A stretch of 15,022 bases of DNA from Candidatus Woesearchaeota archaeon (GCA_023267795.1 JAHFMP010000009.1:1-15022), one strand, 5' to 3'. Shown: positions 1 through 7,449, numbered from the stretch's first letter. Translations and numbers: made by a program. Notes: a model not told the origin generated them from the letters alone.

Positions 1-2
1 AG

Positions 3-104
3 AAAGTAACAGAACAAGAAACAAAAGAAGTTATTACTTTTGCCAGAGAAATTTTAGATGAGTTAGAGAAGAAATTTCAAGAGAAGGTTTCAGAGAAAGT
101 TTAA
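3..104 (+). CDS. C-terminal end of an unidentified protein (possibly HEPN-like)
   Basis: This is the 3' end of a gene that begins before the window: 33 codons followed by TAA. The visible peptide is one charged amphipathic helix, with the segment VITFAREILDELEKKF in its middle. That resembles the last helix of HEPN-domain proteins, in which an acidic linker leads into an 'A-x-E-x-x-x-x-x-E' helix, but one helix cannot establish a family. The frame is chosen because it is the only one of the three without early stops. Whatever the gene is, it runs toward the degraded minus-strand patch that follows. Confidence 0.5.
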   Translation, partial: KVTEQETKEVITFAREILDELEKKFQEKVSEKV

Positions 105-117
105 TAATAATCAAAAA

Positions 118-346
118 TTACATTTCTGCAAACAACTCTTCATACCCTTCCTGCTCATTTCGCTCTGTAATAATTCTTCTGCGCTTTAGAATACCATTGT
201 TGAACGCGAGGTTTCACTTGCGAAATTCCCAACAACAAATGAATCTCCCAACCGCCCCAAGTGGCGGGGTAAAGTAAAAATCTACCATCGTCATGTCTTG
301 CAAATATTTGGTATCTTATGGGGGAAGCTAATGTGGCTTTTTGTCA
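118..346 (-). other. Degraded patch with competing short frames
   Basis: No intact gene can be supported here. On the minus strand one frame is open from 343 to 155 for 62 codons; it contains ARHDDGRFLLYPATWGGWEIH and has no start codon. A second frame, ending at a TAA at 118-120, contains IITERNEQEGYEELFAEM and is open only from about 224. The two overlap, and a stop blocks each upstream. A third frame is interrupted by stops. This may be a frameshifted gene relic or simply noncoding sequence. The patch is locally richer in G+C than its surroundings and contains a small GC-rich hairpin (CCGCC/GGCGG). It lies directly downstream of another gene remnant. Confidence 0.3.
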
Positions 347-363
347 TGGTTTTAGTCATAAAA

Positions 364-672
364 TTACTCTTTCTCTTGAAAATAAACTCCAATAGTACCT
401 GTCTTGACTTTTCCAGCTCGCTTGTAATTGGCAATAATAACTCCACTTGGTGTAGCCAAACTCTCCATTAATGTAAATGCTGCCGAAATAGTGCCATCGC
501 GAAACAATTTTTTTACTGTACCAAGAGTCACGGGGTAAATCTTGAGACGGAGTTCGTCCACTAAATCGTTCTTAAGTAACAGCTGAACGACCTGACTGCT
601 GCCCCAAACTTGAATGTCAGAACCTTCTGAATTTTTGAGCTTTTTTAAATCCTTAAGACTTTCTGGTGATGT
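364..672 (-). pseudogene. 5'-truncated RibD-C/DHFR-like reductase remnant
   Basis: The frame is open for 102 codons up to an in-frame TAA at 673-675, with no ATG near its beginning. The peptide matches the C-terminal half of the RibD C-terminal/dihydrofolate-reductase-like superfamily (bifunctional deaminase-reductase, YyaP/YwjB type). It shows DIQVWGSSQVVQLLLKNDL, then VDELRLKIYPVTLG, then KKLF, then PSGVIIANYKRAGKV. Family members are about 170-200 residues long, so the N-terminal half that supplies much of the NADPH and substrate pocket is missing. A GTG at 561 could start a 65-residue product, but that would cut the conserved GS-x-x-[LV]-V segment. The remnant runs up to the promoter of the divergent PAC2 gene, which suggests truncation by rearrangement. 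Confidence 0.75.
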
Positions 673-700
673 TTACTTTACAGCTCAAAAAAAAGATACA

Positions 701-708
701 TTTAAATA
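701..708 (+). promoter_or_regulatory. TATA box for the PAC2 gene
   Basis: TTTAAATA preceded by a purine-rich BRE-like stretch. Transcription starting about 30 nt downstream (near 731) gives a leader of roughly 12 nt that just includes the AGGTGA ribosome binding site at 733-738. This placement excludes the longer upstream start at 614. Confidence 0.65.
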
Positions 709-732
709 TTTACATCTCCAAAAAAACAGAAA

Positions 733-738
733 AGGTGA
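733..738 (+). promoter_or_regulatory. Shine-Dalgarno AGGTGA that decides the PAC2 start
   Basis: AGGTGA is complementary to the archaeal 16S rRNA tail and ends 4 nt before the ATG at 743. It fixes that ATG as the start. Confidence 0.7.
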
Positions 739-742
739 TTTT

Positions 743-1453
743 ATGGTCCAAGTACAGCTTCTCAAGAAACCAAAGAATGCAACAATTATTGAAGGATTTC
801 CAGGCTTTGGCCTTGTTGGAACAATCACAACAGAATATCTGCTCCAACATTTGAAATGCGAATTTATCGGCAGTTTCTGGCTGGAAGAAATGCCTGCAAC
901 TGTTGTTGTGCATGAAGGAGCACTCGTGCCGCCAATAGGCTTGTACTACAATGCAGCGTATAATCTTGTTATTGTCCATGCAATTTCTGGAACAATCGGA
1001 GTTGAATGGCTCATTTCAGAATACATTGATGAAGTTGCAAAGCAAATAGGTGCAAAAGAAATTATTACAATTGAAGGAGTTGGAAGCGCAGGAGAAACTG
1101 AGGAATCACAGGCATTTGTTTATACTAAAAATCCAAAAAAGAAAGAGCAGTTCAAAAAATTAGGAGTGAAGCCGCTGACAGAAGGAATTATTATCGGAGT
1201 AACTTCTGCACTGCTTCTCAAAACAAAAATAGATACTATTGCATTATTTGCAGACACTCATTCAAAACTTCCTGACAGCAAGGCAGCAGCAAAAGTGATT
1301 GAAGTGCTTGACAAATATCTTGGCTTGAAAATTGATCCAAAGCCACTGGTGGAAACTGCAGAGAAATTTGAAAAAAAATTACAAACACTCATTGAAAAGA
1401 GCAAGGTTGCAACTGAAGAGCTCAAAGAAAAGCAAATGAACTATGTGGGATAA
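743..1453 (+). CDS. PAC2 family protein (proteasome assembly chaperone-like)
   Basis: A 236-residue archaeal PAC2-domain protein. The family is related to the eukaryotic proteasome-assembly chaperone PAC2, and its archaeal members are often called proteasome assembly chaperones; their client has not been settled broadly. The signature is near the N-terminus: EGFPGFGLVGTITTEYLL at about 17-34, followed by a Rossmann-like alpha/beta domain. This includes the run that ends in EIITIEGVGSAGETEES and a later GVTSALLL segment. The last 45 or so residues are Lys/Glu-rich and helical, a probable coiled coil for oligomerisation. The start is set by a TATA box at 701 and AGGTGA just upstream; the in-frame extension back to 614 would overlap the reductase remnant and has no ribosome binding site. 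The gene converges on the ABC transporter operon with only 13 nt between stop codons. Confidence 0.88.
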   Translation: MVQVQLLKKPKNATIIEGFPGFGLVGTITTEYLLQHLKCEFIGSFWLEEMPATVVVHEGALVPPIGLYYNAAYNLVIVHAISGTIGVEWLISEYIDEVAKQIGAKEIITIEGVGSAGETEESQAFVYTKNPKKKEQFKKLGVKPLTEGIIIGVTSALLLKTKIDTIALFADTHSKLPDSKAAAKVIEVLDKYLGLKIDPKPLVETAEKFEKKLQTLIEKSKVATEELKEKQMNYVG

Positions 1454-1454
1454 A

Positions 1455-1459
1455 TTTTT
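1455..1459 (+). terminator. Short T-run after PAC2
   Basis: Five T residues immediately follow the PAC2 stop codon. Archaeal termination uses U-rich tracts, so this may end the transcript, but the tract is short. Confidence 0.3.
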
Positions 1460-1466
1460 CTCCTAT

Positions 1467-3359
1467 TCAATGTATTCTTTTCTTATCTATCAGCTCACAA
1501 ATATACAGCACAACGCTTAGAATAACAACATAAAATAGCAGCAAGAAAACATCATTCCCTGCTGCAAACAAGTTATTGCCAAAGATAATCAACTGCCTCA
1601 AAATACCTTCTGCAAGCACAAATGGATTATAGACTGCAACTGCTCCAATTGTTTTTGACAAACTTTCTATTGGAATAAGGAAAGAAGAAAATAATAATAA
1701 AATGCTTGATCCAGAAATAGAAGCAAGTGTTGCTGTTTCTTCTGAGACAAACAAATACCCAATGCACATTCCAAGCAAAATGAAGATAGAAGAAATAATA
1801 ATTATTGCTGCAAGAATAGAGAGAATGTTAGAAAATATAGAGACACCAAACGCAAGCTGTGCAATAACCAGCAATATAGATGCCTGCACAAAGACAACAA
1901 TAATGTTTGTAATAAAAATGCTGATTAAAAAAGAAATATCAGGGATTGGAGTAATATAATTTCTAAAATATGCACGAGAGCCTTTCTCTGTCATGACAAT
2001 AGTAGAGGAAAGCAAAATGCTCATGAACATCACAATAAGAACAACTAATGACGGCATTGTATAATCTAAGTATGATTTTTTCTCAAGAATTGGCTTTATT
2101 TTTGTCAAAATAGGATTGACAATATGTTCTGGATCAGCAACTTCTGCATTTTTCAGCCTGTCACTGATTTCACTGATGCTTGTCTCTACTGTATCAATTG
2201 TTTCAATGTTTTTATCAAGCATTGCTGTCAAAGAATCAATGTCAGAAGTGATTGCATCCTTTTGTGCACCCATCTCTTCAATTTTTTTTGCACTGCTGTC
2301 CAATTGACTCTGCAACGATGCAAGATTTGTTTTTGCTGAAGAGAGTATTGATTCCTGCTGTTCCTGTGCTGTTTCGAGTTGTCCTTTCACATCTTCCAAT
2401 TGACTCTGAATTTCATCAAACTGTGAACCTAATGTTTCTGCTTCTGCTACAGTGCTCTCTAATGTTGATTGAATAGATTGAAGGTCAGTGCATGGATCAA
2501 AGTTGAGGCCTTGTACCTGGCTAAAATCAAAAGAACAGGCTAATGAAGCATAACTGTCCACAGTTGATTGAAAATCCTCAACAGTATTAATCTGGCTTTC
2601 TAATTCTGTTTCAAAAGAGGAAATATAGGAATCCATCTCTGCCAACAATGCAAGGCCACTTGTTGTAGTTTCTTTTGTAATCTCACTAAAATCATCTATC
2701 TGGGATTCACTTTGCGCAATATAAGAGGAAGTATCTGATAATCCAAATTCTTCACTGCTTACTGTAATGCCGTGCAGCTCATCAGAAAGAATCTGCAAAT
2801 TTTGCTTCATCTGCACTGCATTGTCTGCCAATTCACCAACAAGACTGCTTTTTTCCTGAATTTCAGATGCTGTGCTGTTCATCTGCTCAATCAATAATCT
2901 GGTGTATTCAATGCTCAAATCAGTAGAAATATCTTTTACTTCACTTGTAATCACATTTAGAATAGTAAAAACAAGATTAACTTTACTGTAATCAACATGA
3001 AACACAATCTGCCTTGAAAGTGATTCATGGCTCAAACTTCCTGGAAAACTCATGCAGATATGCGCACCGCCTGTTTTGACAAGATCAATGCATGCTTGTT
3101 CTGTTGCTGTCTTTATGACCGCAAAATCATTGTCTTTTAAGCTCGTGGCAATTTGATCAAGGACTTCATTCTCTCCTTCTGCATAAATGCCAACACGAAT
3201 TCCATGAAGGCTGGAGGTGTTAAACGCTGCACCAATAAGAAAGATGATAAAAAACGGACCAAGAAGAATAACTAATGCAGAAGAGTGGGATCTCAGCAAA
3301 ATCCTGAAATTCTTTTTTATCATTTCAATTATTATTTTAGTATATATTATTGGGTTCAT
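1467..3359 (-). CDS. ABC-2 type transporter permease with a large extracytoplasmic coiled coil
   Basis: A 630-residue ABC-2 family permease. One membrane helix lies near the N-terminus (about 26-46). A large extracytoplasmic region of about 380 residues follows, its second half (about 155-420) rich in Gln, Glu, Ser and Leu and strongly coiled-coil in character. A C-terminal block of about five membrane helices runs from about 435 to 625, with the ABC-2 hallmark stretch around SGSSILLLFSSFLIP and NPFVLAEGILRQLI. The topology matches the YhgE/Pip-type subgroup. Cysteines at about 275 and 290 could form a disulfide outside the membrane. The start lies 16 nt after the stop of the ATPase gene, preceded by an A/G-rich stretch rather than a clear Shine-Dalgarno, so it is probably translated from the same mRNA. 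The substrate cannot be read from the sequence. Confidence 0.9.
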   Translation of the reverse strand: MNPIIYTKIIIEMIKKNFRILLRSHSSALVILLGPFFIIFLIGAAFNTSSLHGIRVGIYAEGENEVLDQIATSLKDNDFAVIKTATEQACIDLVKTGGAHICMSFPGSLSHESLSRQIVFHVDYSKVNLVFTILNVITSEVKDISTDLSIEYTRLLIEQMNSTASEIQEKSSLVGELADNAVQMKQNLQILSDELHGITVSSEEFGLSDTSSYIAQSESQIDDFSEITKETTTSGLALLAEMDSYISSFETELESQINTVEDFQSTVDSYASLACSFDFSQVQGLNFDPCTDLQSIQSTLESTVAEAETLGSQFDEIQSQLEDVKGQLETAQEQQESILSSAKTNLASLQSQLDSSAKKIEEMGAQKDAITSDIDSLTAMLDKNIETIDTVETSISEISDRLKNAEVADPEHIVNPILTKIKPILEKKSYLDYTMPSLVVLIVMFMSILLSSTIVMTEKGSRAYFRNYITPIPDISFLISIFITNIIVVFVQASILLVIAQLAFGVSIFSNILSILAAIIIISSIFILLGMCIGYLFVSEETATLASISGSSILLLFSSFLIPIESLSKTIGAVAVYNPFVLAEGILRQLIIFGNNLFAAGNDVFLLLFYVVILSVVLYICELIDKKRIH

Positions 3360-3375
3360 TTTTCTTTTTTTCTCT

Positions 3376-4473
3376 TTATGTTAGTTTAATCATTGCAGCA
3401 TTGATAACATCTTCTGGCCAGCTTTGCTGCAACAGGATTTGTTTTACCTGCTCTTTATTGTAGCCTCTTGCCAGCGCTGCTTTAATGTATTCCATTAATT
3501 TATCTTCACTCATCCCCCTTATTTTTTGTTTTTCTGTCAGTGCTTCAAACACTTCATTCATACTTGGCTTGTCAACATGAACATCAAGAAGCCGTTCACG
3601 CATATTTTCCAGAATAATAAGGATTCTATGAAGCACAAATTCTGCCTGTGCAGTATATGCAATTAACTTATGCTCATGAACAGTGATATAATTAACAGGC
3701 AGTCTCTCTCTTTTGATTTCTGTAGCTATCTCATGATATCTTCCGGGATATGTTTCCATATGAATTTCTTCATCTTTGCTGTACATATCCTTTAACAGAT
3801 TTGGAGGGCCAATTTTGAGAAGCTCACCATTATTTATGATTCCGATTCTATGACAAAAATGGCCAATCTCTTCAAGCAGGTGGCTTGTTACAAGTATTGT
3901 TGTGCCAGACGCATTAATTTTGGATATTAATTCCCACATATGTTTTCTCAATCCAGGATCAAGGCCAGCAGTTGGTTCATCAAGAATAAGAATCTTGGGG
4001 GAATGCATAAGCGAGCATGCAAGATCAAGGCGCCTTTTCATTCCACCTGAAAGATTCATTGCAAGAGAGCTACTTGAATCACTGAGTTCTACCAAAGAAA
4101 GCAAATTATCTGCACGTTCACGGATCTCTTTTTCAGGAACACCATAAAGCTGTCCAAAATAATGGAGGTTTTCGTACAATGTTAATTTTTCATAAAAGCA
4201 GTTATCCTGAGTTCCAAATCCAAAGATTCTTCTGATCAACAATGGATTTTTTGTGATATCCTTATCCTGATACAAGATGATGCCAGAATTAATTTTGTAA
4301 AATCCAATAAGGCATCTGAGCAGTGTTGTTTTTCCAGCACCACTCACTCCAATGAGACCAAAAATTTCATTTGGAAAAATAGCAAGATTAATATTTTTAA
4401 GAATCAGATTCTTTTCAATCTTTTTGTAAACATTCTTAAAACTAATCAAAGGTGCCTTTGTCTCTTGCATCAT
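3376..4473 (-). CDS. ABC transporter ATP-binding protein with a small C-terminal helical tail
   Basis: The ATPase partner of the adjacent permease, 365 residues from the chosen start. Motifs in order: Walker A GVSGAGKTT (about 42-50), Q-loop Gln near 89, signature LSGGMKRR (about 141-148), Walker B ILILDEP (about 161-167) and H-loop His near 198. The CcmA/DrrA-like C-terminal region then follows, with VHVDKPSMNEVFEALT near 298-313. The last 45 residues (about 321-365) form an extra helical module containing GYNKEQVKQILLQQ and WPEDVINAA. I have seen this tail on unrelated proteins of DPANN-type archaea. An in-frame extension to 4686 exists but overlaps the divergent GTPase gene and lies upstream of the promoter. 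The TATA box at 4496-4503 places transcription start at the paired ATGs 4473/4470, implying a leaderless mRNA. Confidence 0.92.
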   Translation of the reverse strand: MMQETKAPLISFKNVYKKIEKNLILKNINLAIFPNEIFGLIGVSGAGKTTLLRCLIGFYKINSGIILYQDKDITKNPLLIRRIFGFGTQDNCFYEKLTLYENLHYFGQLYGVPEKEIRERADNLLSLVELSDSSSSLAMNLSGGMKRRLDLACSLMHSPKILILDEPTAGLDPGLRKHMWELISKINASGTTILVTSHLLEEIGHFCHRIGIINNGELLKIGPPNLLKDMYSKDEEIHMETYPGRYHEIATEIKRERLPVNYITVHEHKLIAYTAQAEFVLHRILIILENMRERLLDVHVDKPSMNEVFEALTEKQKIRGMSEDKLMEYIKAALARGYNKEQVKQILLQQSWPEDVINAAMIKLT

Positions 4474-4495
4474 AGATAAAAATTGAACAATTTCA

Positions 4496-4503
4496 CATAT
4501 AAA
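4496..4503 (-). promoter_or_regulatory. TATA box for the ABC transporter operon
   Basis: TTTATATG on the minus strand. The A of the ATG at 4473 lies 30 nt downstream of its first base, the usual distance from an archaeal TATA box to the transcription start, so the mRNA should be leaderless. Confidence 0.65.
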
Positions 4504-4560
4504 CTTTCGTAATAACTTTAGAATAGTAATGAAAAAAATACCATTTTTCTCAATTACATT

Positions 4561-4568
4561 TTTATACG
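4561..4568 (+). promoter_or_regulatory. Probable TATA box for the Obg-like GTPase
   Basis: TTTATACG lies 40 nt before the ATG at 4601. Start of transcription near 4588-4591 would leave only a very short leader around the AGGTGA at 4588-4593, so the exact box is less certain than the others in this window. Confidence 0.4.
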
Positions 4569-4587
4569 TCTTCCTTTTTCTTTCTTC

Positions 4588-4593
4588 AGGTGA
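4588..4593 (+). promoter_or_regulatory. Shine-Dalgarno AGGTGA that decides the Obg-like GTPase start
   Basis: AGGTGA ends 7 nt before the ATG at 4601. It excludes the in-frame ATG at 4529, which would prepend 24 hydrophobic residues ahead of the P-loop. Confidence 0.7.
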
Positions 4594-4600
4594 CTTTATT

Positions 4601-5800
4601 ATGCTCATTGGCGTCGTCGGAAAACCATCTGCAGGAAAATCAACATTTTTCAAGGCTGCAACACTTGCTAACGTGGAAATTGCCAATTATCCTTTTACCA
4701 CAATCAAGCCAAATCATGCTATGGGGCATGTGCGCATTGATTGTGTTGATAAAGAATTCAATAAACAATGCAATCCGCGTGTCGGCTATTGTACAAAGCA
4801 CCAGCGATTTGTGTGCATTGACATGCTCGATGTTGCAGGATTAGTGCCAGAAGCATATCTTGGAAAAGGAAAAGGAAACCAGTTTCTTAATGACCTCAAC
4901 CAGGCAGATGTATTAATTCACATTGTCGATGTTTCAGGTTCACTGAATGCTCATGGCGAGCAAGTAGAATCTTTGAGCTATGATCCAGCAGATGATGTTC
5001 GTTTTTTGGAAATAGAGCTGGATATGTGGTATTTGCAGATTATGAAAAATGGCTGGGATAAATTTACACGACAAGTGCAGCAGGAAAAATCTAAAATCAG
5101 CAAGGCAATTGCAAAACAACTCTCTGCTGTTCGTGTTACAGAAGCATTGGTTGAAGATGCCATCAAAAAATTCCATCTTGAGGTGGATAATATTACTTTG
5201 TGGACAGATGAACATTTGGGGCATCTTGCTTCTTACTTCAGACAACACACAAAACCAATGCTTCTTGCAGCAAACAAAATTGACATTCCAGGAGCAGAAA
5301 AAAACTATGAACAGCTCTGCAAAGAATTTCCACAGTATAAAATTATTCCATGCTCTGGTGATGCAGAACTTGCATTGCGAGAGGCTGCGAAGCACGGTAT
5401 TATTGATTATATTTCAGGTGACAGTTCTTTCACGATTCTTGCTCCAGATAAATTGAATGAGAAACAAAAAAACGCATTGGCATTTATTCAAAAAAATATT
5501 TTGGAGCGATTTGGCAGTACAGGTATCCAAAAAATACTTAACACTGCTGTATTCGATCTTCTGGGTTACATTGCTGTATTTCCTGGAGGGGTGAACAATC
5601 TTGTTGACTCTCTGGGGCGTTGTTTGCCTGATTGTTTTTTATTGCCACCAAAATCAACTGCATTGGATTTTGCTTTTAAAATTCATACAGATATCGGGAA
5701 TAAATTTGTTCGGGCAGTTGATGTGAAAACAAAAATGAGTTTAGGAAAAGATCATGTTTTGAAGCAGAGAGATGTTGTGGAAATTATGACGAGCAGGTAA
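4601..5800 (+). CDS. Obg-like GTPase with C-terminal TGS domain (archaeal YchF-type)
   Basis: A 399-residue P-loop GTPase of the archaeal Obg/YchF-related group (COG0012-like), whose members associate with ribosomes or translation. The G domain begins at once: G1 GKPSAGKST (about 7-15), the PFTTIKPN switch segment (about 31-38), G3 DVAGLV (about 77-82) and G4 NKID (about 225-228). A long helical insertion lies between G3 and G4, and a TGS domain fills the last 80 or so residues, closing with DHVLKQRDVVEIM. The length is normal for the family. The start is set by AGGTGA upstream; an extension to 4529 would place a false hydrophobic leader before the P-loop. The gene is divergent from the ABC operon and convergent with the zinc-ribbon gene. 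Confidence 0.93.
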   Translation: MLIGVVGKPSAGKSTFFKAATLANVEIANYPFTTIKPNHAMGHVRIDCVDKEFNKQCNPRVGYCTKHQRFVCIDMLDVAGLVPEAYLGKGKGNQFLNDLNQADVLIHIVDVSGSLNAHGEQVESLSYDPADDVRFLEIELDMWYLQIMKNGWDKFTRQVQQEKSKISKAIAKQLSAVRVTEALVEDAIKKFHLEVDNITLWTDEHLGHLASYFRQHTKPMLLAANKIDIPGAEKNYEQLCKEFPQYKIIPCSGDAELALREAAKHGIIDYISGDSSFTILAPDKLNEKQKNALAFIQKNILERFGSTGIQKILNTAVFDLLGYIAVFPGGVNNLVDSLGRCLPDCFLLPPKSTALDFAFKIHTDIGNKFVRAVDVKTKMSLGKDHVLKQRDVVEIMTSR

Positions 5801-5823
5801 ATTGACGAATTGTGTTAGTGTAA

Positions 5824-6216
5824 TTATTCTTTCTCCTTTTTTTCGACAACTTCCCTGCTGCGCTTAAAGCTTTCTGCAATATCAATAACATATTTTCCTT
5901 CTTCTAAACGATACACCACAGGCTTTTCTTTGTTCATCAAATTGACAAGATCAATTTCAAATTTTCCAGATTCGATGACGCTGATAGCTTCAAAATCAAG
6001 CACTACAGGCTCATTATGAACTCCTGCAATTTCTTCAATTTGTTCTGCTATCTCTTTTTTTTGCTCTTCTGTTAATTCTTCCTGTATCTTTTTTGCTTTT
6101 TTCAGCTTTGCTTTCTTCACGTAGAAAAAATGTTTACTGCCGCAATTGCATCCTTTCAGAATTTCTTCTGCTCCATCACTATAAAATATTCCACAACGAA
6201 CACATTGATGCGGCAT
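5824..6216 (-). CDS. Archaeal zinc-ribbon protein (COG3364, OapC/ArvC-like)
   Basis: A 130-residue protein with an N-terminal zinc ribbon: Cys5-x2-Cys8 (CVRC) and Cys23-x-Cys25 (GCNCGSK). The second knuckle is one residue shorter than a classic CxxC. A Lys/Glu-rich helical linker follows (about 34-62), then a small domain including FEAISVIESGKFEIDLVNLM and EEGKYVIDI. The family is conserved in archaea and commonly placed beside a DUF2073 protein and an Era-like GTPase, as here. Its function is not established; RNA or ribosome binding is an inference from the partners. It is the last gene of the operon, 57 nt after the DUF2073 stop, with AGGA shortly before the ATG. Confidence 0.85.
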   Translation of the reverse strand: MPHQCVRCGIFYSDGAEEILKGCNCGSKHFFYVKKAKLKKAKKIQEELTEEQKKEIAEQIEEIAGVHNEPVVLDFEAISVIESGKFEIDLVNLMNKEKPVVYRLEEGKYVIDIAESFKRSREVVEKKEKE

Positions 6217-6273
6217 TATTTTATTCCTGCTTTTCCTTTTTATTTTATCTTTTTTATTCTTGGTAATGTGTAT

Positions 6274-6666
6274 TTATCTTTTTCTCTTTTTCTCTTTTCC
6301 AATATCAGTAAACACCTGTATCTTTTCTGGATCTTGCTTAATTTCCTTCACAATAGATGCAGGACCTACTATAGTAAGTCCTACTCTGTTTCCAATCAGA
6401 ATATTGACAACACTCTTTTTGATTTTTGCGAAAAATGCAGCACATTCTTTTGCAGCAGGATCTATGGTGCCAATCTCAATTCCTTTGAACTGGTCATCAA
6501 TCGCTTCCATTGTTTGCTTAATTAGCTCTGTTTCTTCTTCTTTCTTCAATCTTCCCTCTAGTAAAAGAATTCTATTTTTTTTGACAATATCTAGTATTTT
6601 TCCTACTCGTGCCTCTGATGTAAGCTGTTCAATCTCTGCATACGGCATATATTGAAGTGTTAACAT
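6274..6666 (-). CDS. DUF2073 family protein (OapB/ArvB-like)
   Basis: A 130-residue archaeal protein of the DUF2073 family. It opens with MLTLQYMPYAEIEQLTSEARV, then ILLLEGRLKKEEETELIKQTM, then FKGIEIGTID, and ends in a basic tail (KEKKRKR) suggestive of nucleic-acid contact. No catalytic motif is visible and no biochemical activity is known to me. It sits 18 nt downstream of the Era-like GTPase gene and upstream of the zinc-ribbon gene. The same trio recurs in many archaea, which argues that the three products act together. The spacer to the GTPase gene is A/G-rich without a clear Shine-Dalgarno. Confidence 0.85.
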   Translation of the reverse strand: MLTLQYMPYAEIEQLTSEARVGKILDIVKKNRILLLEGRLKKEEETELIKQTMEAIDDQFKGIEIGTIDPAAKECAAFFAKIKKSVVNILIGNRVGLTIVGPASIVKEIKQDPEKIQVFTDIGKEKKRKR

Positions 6667-6684
6667 TTTCTTTTTTCTCTTTTT

Positions 6685-7320
6685 TTATCCGGCTATTGCA
6701 AACAATGCTTCATATAGCTCATCAATATTTGTTCCATTCTTTGCACTAATTCCAACGATGTCATACTGAGGGAATGCTGCTTCAATGCGCTTGATATCTG
6801 CTTTTTTAAGGTCAAGTTTATTTGCAACTAATAGTACAGGTATATATCGCGCCTGAAGATTGCCAATAATTGTAATATTTACCTGAGTGTAAGGATCTTG
6901 TGTTGAATCAAGAACAACAATAACCAAATCCATCTCATCCAGCCATTTTATAGACTCAATTACTCCTTTTGTTGCTTCTTTTGCCCGTTCTTTTGCCTCT
7001 TTTGCTTTCAAGCCGGATTTCATGAAATCTTCATAATCAATTTTTGTTGCAATGCCTGGAGTGTCTACCAAACTAAATGTGAGTTCATTGCCATTTTTGT
7101 TTTTTATAGTGACCTGTTCTTTTAATTGAATTTCCCGTGTTTCATGTGCAATTGTAGAAACAACCCCTAGTTCTTCACCCAACCAATCCTGACAAATTCT
7201 GTTTGCTATCGTAGTTTTTCCAGCATTCGGTGGCCCATAAAGGCCAATTTTCCATTTTCGTCTCTTTCTAAAAATATCCCGGAAGACTTTCTTGATAAAT
7301 GTCTGTATTAATTCAATCAT
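6685..7320 (-). CDS. Era-like GTP-binding protein
   Basis: A 211-residue small GTPase. A basic amphipathic N-terminal helix (about 4-22) precedes G1 GPPNAGKTT (about 29-37). G3 DTPG lies near 86-89, G4 NKLD near 167-170 and G5 SAK near 192-194. No KH domain follows, unlike bacterial Era, so the protein is essentially one G domain. It heads the operon with DUF2073 and the zinc ribbon. Start choice: the ATG at 7320 has AAGTGA 5 nt before it and gives an N-terminus like other archaeal members. The ATG at 7338 lies 29 nt from the TATA box and would be a leaderless alternative adding six residues. The frame extends to 7404, but that is upstream of the promoter. Confidence 0.9.
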   Translation of the reverse strand: MIELIQTFIKKVFRDIFRKRRKWKIGLYGPPNAGKTTIANRICQDWLGEELGVVSTIAHETREIQLKEQVTIKNKNGNELTFSLVDTPGIATKIDYEDFMKSGLKAKEAKERAKEATKGVIESIKWLDEMDLVIVVLDSTQDPYTQVNITIIGNLQARYIPVLLVANKLDLKKADIKRIEAAFPQYDIVGISAKNGTNIDELYEALFAIAG

Positions 7321-7357
7321 TGTTGTCACTTCTCTCATTTTTTCAGAAGGAGTCTGG

Positions 7358-7367
7358 TTTATATAAT
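7358..7367 (-). promoter_or_regulatory. TATA box for the Era-like GTPase operon
   Basis: ATTATATAAA on the minus strand. It predicts transcription starting near 7336-7338, exactly at an in-frame ATG and 18 nt before the ATG at 7320. Confidence 0.6.
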
Positions 7368-7408
7368 TTGCGACAGAGATACTATTCAAACACGATTTTT
7401 TCAAAATA

Positions 7409-7416
7409 TTTATAAA
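7409..7416 (+). promoter_or_regulatory. TATA box for tRNA-Ile
   Basis: TTTATAAA lies 41 nt before the first tRNA base, predicting a 5' leader of about 10 nt. The octamer is palindromic, but on the minus strand it leads to no well-placed start. Confidence 0.55.
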
Positions 7417-7449
7417 ACATCTTCCTTTCTAAAGTTTTTATTGCGTTAT

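Noticed and set aside
227..284. GC-rich hairpin CCGCC/GGCGG as a terminator or RNA element
   Set aside because: Only five base pairs with no T-run after it, and it falls inside the degraded patch.
364..561. A 65-residue stand-alone gene starting at GTG 561
   Set aside because: Homology to the reductase family continues upstream of 561 to about 672 without a start, so it is a fragment of a truncated gene.
614..742. 43-residue N-terminal extension of the PAC2 gene
   Set aside because: It runs antisense through the conserved reductase remnant, and the TATA box at 701 and AGGTGA at 733 place the true start at 743.
4529..4600. Signal-peptide-like extension of the Obg-like GTPase
   Set aside because: The hydrophobic 24 residues come from intergenic sequence; AGGTGA precedes the ATG at 4601, and this family starts just before the P-loop.
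4474..4686. 71-residue N-terminal extension of the ABC ATPase
   Set aside because: It overlaps the divergent GTPase P-loop region antisense and lies upstream of the promoter; ABC homology starts just after 4473.
4940..5395. 151-codon antisense frame within the Obg-like GTPase
   Set aside because: The peptide is rich in Cys, Phe and Ile with no domain; it mirrors the coding frame of a clearly conserved gene.
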